Source: Armatimonadota bacterium
GTDB lineage: Bacteria; Armatimonadota; Hebobacteria; GCA-020354555; CP070648
Reading direction: 5' to 3'
Assembly (NCBI GenBank): GCA_020354555.1
Contig: CP070648.1
Location: 3,186,864-3,234,566 of the forward strand
DNA: 47,703 nucleotides
Shown: positions 41,219 to 47,703 of the stretch, one piece after another
Layout: the number at the start of each line of letters is the position of its first letter
Position numbering within the stretch: position 1 is the stretch's first letter
The notes under the pieces: generated by a model
The model's input: only the letters and a program-made list of their open reading frames with translations
The model's database searches: none
What the model was told of the DNA's origin: nothing
Made by a program: the position numbers and the translations under genes

Positions 41219-42142
41219 ATGCGCGAGGGGCCGGCGTTTCTTTTCCCCGGTCAGGGCTCGCAGCGGCCCGGCATGGGGCGCGACGTTTACGAGAGGTGGG
41301 AGGCGGCGCGCGCGGTATTTGACGAGGTGTCGCAGGCGGCCGGTTTCGACGTCGCCGCGGCGTGCTTCGAGGAGTCCGGGCAGACTCTCGAATCCACTGC
41401 GGCGGTCCAGCCGGCGATGCTCGCGGTAGAGCTAGGCTGTGCAGCGGTGCTAGATGAGGCGGGGGTGGAGCCGGCGGCGGCTGCAGGGCACAGCCTGGGC
41501 GAATTCGCCGCGTGGACCGTGTGCGGCGCGATGACGCGAGCGGATGTCGCCAGTCTCGTCGCGCTGCGCGGCCGCGCAATGGAGGAAGCGGCGCAGCGCC
41601 GTCCCGGTGCGATGGCGGCGATCCTCGGGCTCGAGCACGCCGATGTCGAGGCCGTGTGCGCTGACGCATCCGGCGCGGGCGTCGTCGTACTCGCGAACTT
41701 CAACTGCCCGGGGCAGGTCGTAATCTCGGGCGACCGCGCGGCGGTGCAGGAGGCGATCCGCCTCGCCGCGCGGCGAGGCGGGAAGGCGCGCGCGCTCCCC
41801 GTCGCGGGGGCGTTCCACTCGCCGCTTATGGCGCCGGCAGCCGAGAGGTTTGCCGAGGCCCTTGGCGAAGTCAAGGTCTTCGATCCGGCGCCGCCTGCGG
41901 CGGCCAATGCAACCGGCGACTGGGTGCGAAGCGCGGCGGAAGTCAGGGCGGCTGCTGCCGCCCAGATGACCAGCCCGGTGCTGTGGGAGAATTGCGTCGG
42001 CAGGCTGCTGGATCAAGGCATCCGCAGGTTCTATGAGGTGGGGCCTGGTAACGTCCTGGCCGGGCTGATGCGCAGGATAGAGCCTGGGGCGGAAGTGATT
42101 CCGGCCGGGGACGACGAATCCCTGCGGCGCATCACGGGGTAG
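41219..42142 (+). CDS. fabD: Malonyl-CoA:ACP transacylase
   Basis: FabD moves malonyl from CoA to acyl carrier protein. The 307-residue protein has LFPGQGSQRPGMG near the start, the nucleophile Ser92 in AGHSLGEFAA and the catalytic His200 in VAGAFHSPLM; the C-terminal FYEVGPGNVLAGLM block is standard. The ATG at 41219 follows GGGGGAG closely; GTG 41216 or GTG 41195 (inside fabH) are less likely alternatives. The gap to fabH is 17 bases. Alanine-rich segments reflect the base composition and not a different domain. Confidence 0.96.
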   Translation: MREGPAFLFPGQGSQRPGMGRDVYERWEAARAVFDEVSQAAGFDVAAACFEESGQTLESTAAVQPAMLAVELGCAAVLDEAGVEPAAAAGHSLGEFAAWTVCGAMTRADVASLVALRGRAMEEAAQRRPGAMAAILGLEHADVEAVCADASGAGVVVLANFNCPGQVVISGDRAAVQEAIRLAARRGGKARALPVAGAFHSPLMAPAAERFAEALGEVKVFDPAPPAAANATGDWVRSAAEVRAAAAAQMTSPVLWENCVGRLLDQGIRRFYEVGPGNVLAGLMRRIEPGAEVIPAGDDESLRRITG

Positions 42143-42145
42143 TTG

Positions 42146-42910
42146 GTGAGCGAGTCTCGCATAACTGATCTTTCCGGCAAGATAGCACTGGTCACCGGCG
42201 CGCGGCGCGGCCTGGGCAGAGCCATTGCGCTGGCGATGGCGCGTGCCGGTGCTGACATCGTCGTCAACGATATCCCGGACGGCGCGGCCGAGGCGGAGGC
42301 GGTGGCGCAGGAAATCCAAGCTCTAGGGCGAAAAGCGCTGGTCGTCTCGGCCGATGTGTCGGACCCCGCGGCCGTGGACGGGATGGTGCAGCAGGCGGCG
42401 GACGGCCGCGAGGGGCTGGACATCCTGGTCAACAACGCGGGCATCATCCGCGATGCACTGCTGTTGCGCATCACCGACGAGGACTGGCAGCGCGTGATCG
42501 AGGTCAACTTAACCGGCGCGTTTCTGTGCACGCGCGCGGCGGTGAGGCATATGACGAAGGGGGACGGCGCGATCGTCAACATGAGTTCGGCGGTGGGGCT
42601 GACGGGCAACATCGGTCAGGCCAACTACGCCGCATCTAAGGCCGGCATCATCGGCCTCACCAAGAGCTGCGCGCGCGAACTCGCGCAGCGCGGAATTCGC
42701 GTCAACGCCATTGCGCCGGGCTTCATCGAGACCGACATGACGAGCCGCCTGCCGACACATCTGCGCGAGCGAGCGTTGTCGCACGTGCCACTCGCGCGAT
42801 TCGGCTTTCCCGAGGAAGTGGCGGCCGTAGCGACCTTTCTGGCATCGCCGGCTGCCTCCTATGTCACCGGTCAGGTCATCTCGGTGGATGGCGGACTAGT
42901 CACCGCGTAG
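42146..42910 (+). CDS. fabG: 3-oxoacyl-ACP reductase
   Basis: FabG reduces 3-oxoacyl-ACP with NADPH. The 254-residue short-chain dehydrogenase has the cofactor loop TGARRGLG, the NNAG motif (residues 96-99), the catalytic Ser148, Tyr161 and Lys165 ([10 protein letters not shown] ... YAASK) and the APGFIETDM loop. The start is either GTG at 42146 or TTG at 42143, which directly follows the fabD stop; both give essentially the same protein. The ribosome binding site is poor, in line with coupling to fabD. Its place between fabD and acpP supports fabG over other reductases of the same fold. Confidence 0.95.
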   Translation: MSESRITDLSGKIALVTGARRGLGRAIALAMARAGADIVVNDIPDGAAEAEAVAQEIQALGRKALVVSADVSDPAAVDGMVQQAADGREGLDILVNNAGIIRDALLLRITDEDWQRVIEVNLTGAFLCTRAAVRHMTKGDGAIVNMSSAVGLTGNIGQANYAASKAGIIGLTKSCARELAQRGIRVNAIAPGFIETDMTSRLPTHLRERALSHVPLARFGFPEEVAAVATFLASPAASYVTGQVISVDGGLVTA

Positions 42911-43122
42911 GGGGCGGTTCCCGATGCGGCGGATTGATGCTGTTGTGGTGTTGCCGCAGGGCTGCCCAACCGGGGAATTATGCTGCAGAACCCCGCCGCG
43001 GAGCAGTCTCGATGGCGCGGCTCTGGAGCGGCTCAAATGGCCGCATGGGTGATTCCCGAAACTGCGTAAGTGAAGAGAGCGCAGACGCGTCGGCATTAAC
43101 GGCGCCCCAGGAGGTGGGTTTC
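42911..43122. other. Gap between fabG and acpP
   Basis: This 212-base stretch has an open frame in phase with acpP, but nothing protein-like and no convincing promoter. Such gaps often hold an acpP promoter. I mark it as unexplained. Confidence 0.4.
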
Positions 43123-43383
43123 GTGCAAGAAGAAGTCTTCGCCAAGGTGAAGAAGCTGGTGGCCGAGGAATTGAACGTTGACGAAAGCGAGGTCACGCCC
43201 GAAGCAACGTTCCAGGATGACCTCGGCGCCGACTCTCTGGCCTTGGTCGAGCTGATCATGGCGTTCGAGGAGAAGTTCGAGATCGAGAACATCCCGGACG
43301 AGGACGCCGAACTGATCAGGACCGTGCAGGACGCGGTAAACTACATCGTGCGGCGCAAGCAGGCCGAAGCAAGCGCCGCCTGA
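43123..43383 (+). CDS. acpP: Acyl carrier protein
   Basis: ACP carries growing acyl chains on 4'-phosphopantetheine. The 86-residue acidic protein has the helix pattern of the family and the attachment site [13 protein letters not shown] with Ser38. It is slightly longer than usual (about 78 residues) because of a C-terminal [10 protein letters not shown] tail. The start is the GTG at 43123: AGGAGG (43109-43114) is eight bases upstream, the best ribosome binding site of the operon, as expected for a very abundant protein. The open frame runs on upstream without family similarity. fabF follows after 44 bases. Confidence 0.97.
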   Translation: MQEEVFAKVKKLVAEELNVDESEVTPEATFQDDLGADSLALVELIMAFEEKFEIENIPDEDAELIRTVQDAVNYIVRRKQAEASAA

Positions 43384-43427
43384 CAATCCGCCGTGCGCTC
43401 CCCACGAGCGCAGCGGGGCGGCGCAGC

Positions 43428-44657
43428 ATGCGCAGGCGAGTGGTCATAACGGGGCTGGGCGCGGTGACGCCGGTGGGGATCGGCGTCGAGCCCTTCTGGC
43501 AATCCTTGGTTGGTGGACGATCCGGCATTGCGCCCATCGAGGCGTTCGATGTCTCGGGTTACCCGACGAGGTTCGCGGGGGAGGTGCGCGACTTCGATGC
43601 GCTCCAGTTCATGGAGCGCAAGGTCGCGAAGCGCATGGATCGCTACTGTCAGTTCGCGGTGGCCGCTTCGCGCATCGCGCTCGAGGACTCGAAGCTGGAC
43701 GTCGGCGCGCGCTCGGAGCGGGTTGGCGTCATCCTCGGCACCGGTATCGGCGGCACCTGGACCTGGGAGCAGCAGCACAGCGTCCTGCGCGATAAAGGGC
43801 CCCATCGCGTCAGCCCATTCTTCATCCCCATGCTCATCAGCGACATGGCATCGGGGCAGGTGGCCATCATGTTCGGCGCCCGCGGGCCTAACCTTGCGGT
43901 GGTCGGCGCCTGCGCCACCAGCACTCATGCCATCGGCGACGCCTACGAGATCATCCGGCGTGGTGACGCCGACGCGATGATCGCCGGCGGTTCGGAGGCC
44001 GCGGTAACGCCGCTCGGCCTCGCCGGCTTCTGCGCCATGAGGGCCCTCTCGACGCGCAACGACGACCCCCAGCGCGCCAGTCGCCCCTTCGACAAGGAGC
44101 GCGACGGCTTCGTCATGGCTGAAGGAGCGGGAGCCGTCGTCCTCGAGGCGGAGGAGGGGGCGCGCGAGCGCGGCGCGCGCATCTACTGCGAGGTCATCGG
44201 TTACGGGTTGACCGCGGACGCCTACCACGTGACGGCTCCGGCTCCCGCGGGCGAAGGCGGCGCTCGCGCGATGGCCACTGCGATTCGCAAGGCGGGCATC
44301 CAGCCGCGCGAGGTGGATTACATTAACGCGCACGGCACGTCCACGCAGTTGAACGACAAGCTCGAAACCGACGGCATCAAGAGCTGTTTCGGCGACGCCG
44401 CCCGCGAGATTCCGATAAGCTCCACCAAGTCCATGACCGGTCACCTGCTGGGCGCCGCAGGCGCAGTCGAGGCCATTGTGTGCGCCCTCACGATAACGCG
44501 CGGCGTCGTCCACCCGACGATCAACTACCAGCATCCGGATCCGGAATGCGACCTCGACTATGTGCCCAACCAAGCGCGTGAGGCGGACGTCAAGATTGCT
44601 CTGTCCGCATCGTTCGGCTTCGGCGGACATAATGCAGCGCTGTTGTTTCGTGCGTAG
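43428..44657 (+). CDS. fabF: 3-oxoacyl-ACP synthase II
   Basis: FabF elongates acyl-ACP by condensation with malonyl-ACP. The 409-residue protein has the catalytic Cys162 (VGACATSTHAIGDA), His302 (NAHGTST) and His339 (KSMTGHLLGAAG), with RRVVITGLGAVTPVG at the start and the C-terminal SFGFGGHNAALLF. These are the Cys-His-His residues of the KAS I/II class. ATG 43428 has only a G-rich sequence before it. It ends the operon; a hairpin lies 15 bases after the stop. Ribonuclease III, which often follows in this operon, is not present here. Confidence 0.97.
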   Translation: MRRRVVITGLGAVTPVGIGVEPFWQSLVGGRSGIAPIEAFDVSGYPTRFAGEVRDFDALQFMERKVAKRMDRYCQFAVAASRIALEDSKLDVGARSERVGVILGTGIGGTWTWEQQHSVLRDKGPHRVSPFFIPMLISDMASGQVAIMFGARGPNLAVVGACATSTHAIGDAYEIIRRGDADAMIAGGSEAAVTPLGLAGFCAMRALSTRNDDPQRASRPFDKERDGFVMAEGAGAVVLEAEEGARERGARIYCEVIGYGLTADAYHVTAPAPAGEGGARAMATAIRKAGIQPREVDYINAHGTSTQLNDKLETDGIKSCFGDAAREIPISSTKSMTGHLLGAAGAVEAIVCALTITRGVVHPTINYQHPDPECDLDYVPNQAREADVKIALSASFGFGGHNAALLFRA

Positions 44658-44671
44658 GACGCCGACGCGCC

Positions 44672-44692
44672 GTGAAGCGGCGCCGGCTTCAC
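44672..44692 (+). terminator. Hairpin after fabF
   Basis: GTGAAGC (44672-44678) and GCTTCAC (44686-44692) form a perfect 7-base-pair stem with a 7-base loop. There is no T run, so it may only protect the mRNA end. The remaining gap to 44926 shows nothing definite. Confidence 0.38.
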
Positions 44693-44926
44693 TGCGTGAG
44701 GCCCGCCCTTGCGTCGCGTCAACTGGCGGTCGCGGCCCCATGACTTGACGGCGCCGGCTGCAAGCGTCGACGCCGGGGCTGAAAGTCGGCGCGCCAGGGC
44801 GCGAAGTCGGGCAGGGAAACCAGCGCGGGAAACCGAACTCCATAATCGGACGTCGAAGGAAGCCCGGGTTCGAAGACCGCCAGGCGGCTGAGCGCACAGG
44901 TAACTTGGCCGCGGGAGAGATCTCAG

Positions 44927-45754
44927 ATGAAAACGTGCCCTCGATGCGGCGTGGAAAACAAGCGCGAGAAAGCGGCGTGCTGGAACTGTTGGGCGCCGCT
45001 TGACGGGCCCGCCGGCGCAGCAGCGGCGCCCAAAGCCGCGACGCGCACGGTCTCGCTGGCCGTGCCATGGACCGCAGTGGCAGTGGTCGCGCTGGTGCTC
45101 GCGGCCGCGGCGGGGGCGTACTTCCTGCTCCTTAGGAGCGAACCGGCCGATGTGGCCGAACAGTATCTGCGAGCGGTCAGAAACGGCAACGAGGAGAAAC
45201 GTGATCGCCTGTCGAGCCGCGACACAAGCGGGCAGAGCGTCCTGCCGCAGCGGTTGATGATTGCGGAATACGAGGTACAACGCGACGGGGTGATCGTCTC
45301 GGGCAAGCAGGCGGAGGTGCCCGCGTCGGTGCAGTTGACGCTGGATCCGGCAGTCGGACTGACTCAGCCTATACTTGTGGATCTCGCCGTAAAGCACCTT
45401 AAGAAGCATCCGGTGCGCGCAAACATGGTGCTGGCCAAGGAAGGGTTCAGTTGGCGCGTTGACCAGCAGCAGACGCAAATGAGGTTCACGGCAGCCGTCA
45501 TGCGCGATGTCCCTCCTGCGCTTGCAGGACAGATCGCGGCCGTGTTGACCGGCAGGTTGACGCCCGTCCCGGCGCCGGAGCAGGGCGCGGGCAAGGCGCC
45601 ACCCCGCGCCAAGGCGGGCCAGGGGCTTGCCAAGCCCGGTGCCGGGGGCCAGCCAGGCATGGGCGAGACCGGGTTGCCCGGTCGCCCCAGCCCCGGCGGC
45701 GGAGCGCCGACGAAGCCCGGTGGTTCGGGCGCTGGTCCGGGCAGCGGAGCGTAA
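44927..45754 (+). CDS. Zinc-ribbon single-pass membrane protein with Gly/Pro-rich tail
   Basis: The 275-residue protein has an N-terminal zinc ribbon (Cys4, Cys7, Cys18, Cys21: CPRC and CWNC), an alanine-rich linker, one membrane helix at about residues 46-69, a soluble region of about 130 residues with alternating strands (VPASVQLTLDPAVGLTQPILVDLAV) and a low-complexity tail rich in Gly, Pro and Lys (about 215-275), a little like collagen. With the positive-inside rule the zinc ribbon should be in the cytoplasm and the tail outside. The middle part resembles DUF4878-type or lumazine-like stress domains only weakly, and I do not assign a family. ATG 44927 follows GGGAGAG. It is a single gene. 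Confidence 0.82.
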   Translation: MKTCPRCGVENKREKAACWNCWAPLDGPAGAAAAPKAATRTVSLAVPWTAVAVVALVLAAAAGAYFLLLRSEPADVAEQYLRAVRNGNEEKRDRLSSRDTSGQSVLPQRLMIAEYEVQRDGVIVSGKQAEVPASVQLTLDPAVGLTQPILVDLAVKHLKKHPVRANMVLAKEGFSWRVDQQQTQMRFTAAVMRDVPPALAGQIAAVLTGRLTPVPAPEQGAGKAPPRAKAGQGLAKPGAGGQPGMGETGLPGRPSPGGGAPTKPGGSGAGPGSGA

Positions 45755-45911
45755 GCTCAAGCCGGCGGCGATGACTGAGATGACGCGCCCAGGGGGCGGC
45801 GTGACGCGTAAGCCGTGGTCGAATATCGGCGCCCGACGCCGCGCGCTCTCAGGGTCCGGACGTTCGCGACCTGCCGCTTTACCTCCCCCCATAACGCCAC
45901 GAGGAGCCCAC

Positions 45912-47703
45912 ATGGAGAAGACGTACAGGGTTACTGTTGTCCCGGAAACCCACTGGGACCGGGAGTGGTATTCGACATTTCAGGACTTCCGCATTCGCCT
46001 CGTTCGCCTTACCGACAAGCTCCTCGACATACTGGATTCCAACCCGCGCTACGACAGCTTCACCTTCGACGGCCAGACGGTCGTCATCGAAGACTACCTC
46101 GCCATCCGCCCTGAGAACCGCAAGCGGATCGCCGATTACGTCAAGCAAGGCCGTATGCTGGTCGGCCCGTGGTATGTCCTGCCCGACGAATTCCTGGTCA
46201 GCGGCGAGGCGCTCATCCGCAACCTGATGGCGGGTCACATGATCGCCTCTGCGTTCGGGCGTGTGATGAAGGCCGGCTACATCCCCGATCCATTCGGCCA
46301 TATCGCACAGCTGCCACAGATACTCGCCGGGTTCGGCATCAACTCCGCGCTGTTCATGCGCGGCATGGGCGAGGAGGCGGAACGACTAACCAACGAGTTC
46401 TGGTGGGAGGCGCCCGACGGCACGCGGGTGCTTGCGGTTCATCTCCTCACCGGCTACTGCAACTTCTCCGGGTGGGGTTACGAGCGCCCCCCGGGCGGCG
46501 GGCGGGTCCTCAACCTCGAGCTCGCATTGTCTCGTGCCCGTCGTGAGGTGGACCGGCACGGGCCGAAAGCTGCAACCCAGCACATCCTGGCCAACAACGG
46601 CTGCGATCACGTTGAGCCCCAACCGGAGCTGCCCGATATCATCGAGCACGTCAACCGACACATGGATGACGCCGAGTTCGTGCACGGCACGTACGAGGAT
46701 TTCGTAAGTGGGGTTCTTGAACAGCAACCGGAGCTCGGCGTGGTGTCCGGCGAACTGCACCAGGGCAAGTACCACCCTCTGCTGTCCGGTACTTTCTCCG
46801 CGCGGATGTACCTGAAGCAGGCCAACGAGCGGACGCAGACGTTGCTGGAGCGCTGGGCGGAGCCGGCGTCGGCCCTTGCCTGGCTGTGGGCCAAGTCATA
46901 CGACGCAGCCTTCCTGTGGGAAGCGTGGAAGTTGTGCCTGCAGAATCACCCCCACGACTCGATCTGCGGATGCAGCATCGACCAGGTGCACCGCGAGATG
47001 CTGCCCCGCTTCGAGCAGGCACAGCAGATCGGCGAAGCACTGACCGCCGAAGGGCTGGATTTCGTCGCACAGCGTGCCGATACGCGCCTCGACCCCGAAC
47101 GCGAGAACGCCCGCGCGCTGGTCGCGTTCAATCCGTTGGGGTGGTCGTGGTCCGGCGTCGTGTGCGCGAAGATGGAGCTGCCCGTGGCGACGAACCGGCT
47201 CCCCGATCGCTTCGTCGTGCGCGATGCCTCCGGCGCTGAAGTGCCATGCCAGATCTGCGGCGACCGCGTCGCCGAGCACCGCAGCGGCTTCCCCGCCGGG
47301 ATGAACGTGCGGGAATTCGAGCTGTGCTTTGCCGCGGATCATCTGCCGGCTTTGGGATACAGGACATACTTCGCAGAGCCTGGGGAGCCCGCGGCTTCCG
47401 AGACCGATCTCATCGTCGCCGATGATCGGATGGAGAACGGCCGCGTTGGCGTTCACATCAATTCCAACGGCACGGTGGATATCGAAGACAAGGAAAGCGG
47501 GGCCTGGTTCTACGACTGCAACCTCTTCGAGAGCACCGAGGACGTCGGCGATGAATACGACTACTCGTACTCCCTGAACAGCGAAACCTTCACCACGGCC
47601 AGCGCTGCGGCCCGCATCGCGTTGATCGAGGCCGGGCCGGTGCGAGCCACCTTCCGCATCGAACTCGACTTTGCGCTTCCTGTCGGTGTAGAGACAGATC
47701 GCA
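45912..47703 (+). CDS. GH38 alpha-mannosidase, truncated by window end
   Basis: The frame is open from the ATG at 45912 to the window end (597 codons), so the C-terminal part is missing; bacterial GH38 enzymes are usually 800-1000 residues. The zinc site is complete: His14 and Asp16 in ETHWDREWY, the nucleophile and zinc ligand Asp126 in IPDPFGHIAQLPQIL, and His348 in NHPHDSICGCS. LANNGCDHVEPQPELP is a further family block, and the beta domains begin near residue 390. The enzyme removes alpha-mannosyl residues, taking part in glycan recycling or in breakdown of plant, fungal or host glycans. No signal peptide is seen, so it is likely cytoplasmic. GAGGAG lies five bases before the ATG. Confidence 0.94.
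   Translation, partial: MEKTYRVTVVPETHWDREWYSTFQDFRIRLVRLTDKLLDILDSNPRYDSFTFDGQTVVIEDYLAIRPENRKRIADYVKQGRMLVGPWYVLPDEFLVSGEALIRNLMAGHMIASAFGRVMKAGYIPDPFGHIAQLPQILAGFGINSALFMRGMGEEAERLTNEFWWEAPDGTRVLAVHLLTGYCNFSGWGYERPPGGGRVLNLELALSRARREVDRHGPKAATQHILANNGCDHVEPQPELPDIIEHVNRHMDDAEFVHGTYEDFVSGVLEQQPELGVVSGELHQGKYHPLLSGTFSARMYLKQANERTQTLLERWAEPASALAWLWAKSYDAAFLWEAWKLCLQNHPHDSICGCSIDQVHREMLPRFEQAQQIGEALTAEGLDFVAQRADTRLDPERENARALVAFNPLGWSWSGVVCAKMELPVATNRLPDRFVVRDASGAEVPCQICGDRVAEHRSGFPAGMNVREFELCFAADHLPALGYRTYFAEPGEPAASETDLIVADDRMENGRVGVHINSNGTVDIEDKESGAWFYDCNLFESTEDVGDEYDYSYSLNSETFTTASAAARIALIEAGPVRATFRIELDFALPVGVETDR

Noticed and set aside
42934-43122. Extended N-terminus of acyl carrier protein
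   Set aside because: ACP is about 80 residues; AGGAGG eight bases before GTG 43123 fixes the start.
44797-44817. Short AAGTCGG direct repeats in the gap after fabF
   Set aside because: Too short and irregular in a GC-rich region to call a site.
43341-45068. Long open frame antisense to fabF
   Set aside because: fabF has all catalytic residues; the antisense product is not protein-like.

Overview
This is a GC-rich bacterial chromosomal window of 47.7 kb, densely coded, with about 33 protein genes and two serine tRNAs. No IS element, prophage, CRISPR array or rRNA is visible. The conserved clusters cdsA-dxr-rseP-ispG and yceD-rpmF-plsX-fabHDG-acpP-fabF, a Firmicutes-type LexA, many lipoproteins, and families such as GxGYxYP, DUF3160, Gfo/Idh/MocA, xylose-isomerase-like TIM barrels and GH38 suggest a member of Armatimonadota or a neighbouring candidate phylum, probably a metagenome assembly. 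That placement is inference from gene content only.

Layout. 1-5.6 kb: the end of a GT4 glycosyltransferase, then cdsA, dxr (MEP isoprenoid pathway), rseP (site-2 protease) and ispG (MEP pathway), all on +. 5.6-6.9 kb: a GntP-type permease on the - strand. 7.2-8.9 kb: tRNA-Ser(CGA), a non-coding stretch ending in a strong terminator, lexA with its promoter, and tRNA-Ser(UGA). 9.2-14.4 kb: a beta-propeller protein (-) divergent from a gamma-glutamyltransferase, then glycerol kinase and a cold-shock protein with clear promoter and terminator. 14.5-20 kb: an FAD oxidoreductase, a Gfo/Idh/MocA oxidoreductase (-), the CstA transporter (-) and mtnA.

20-32.6 kb is the least conventional part. It holds (a) a secreted protein with a seemingly decayed metallopeptidase core, a lipoprotein with two carboxypeptidase-regulatory-like repeats and an AmmeMemoRadiSam-like radical SAM enzyme in one tight unit; (b) a TIM-barrel isomerase-like protein on -; and (c) a + strand series of an FG-GAP lipoprotein, a DUF3160 lipoprotein, a CapA-like metallophosphatase, a GxGYxYP protein and a PseG-like GT-B protein, with start/stop overlaps at three of the four junctions. 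Unit (c) is my best candidate for an undescribed envelope or surface-glycan system.

32.6-38.1 kb: a DUF2339 polytopic membrane protein with a striking 130-residue tandem repeat, coupled to a DUF3999 protein, then another TIM-barrel isomerase/epimerase. 38.2-44.7 kb: the fatty-acid/phospholipid initiation operon, whose genes mostly use TTG or GTG starts. 44.9-47.7 kb: a zinc-ribbon single-pass membrane protein and the 5' part of a GH38 alpha-mannosidase that runs off the window.

Several promoters share an extended -10 element (TGnTATAAT or close), which helped to fix start sites.
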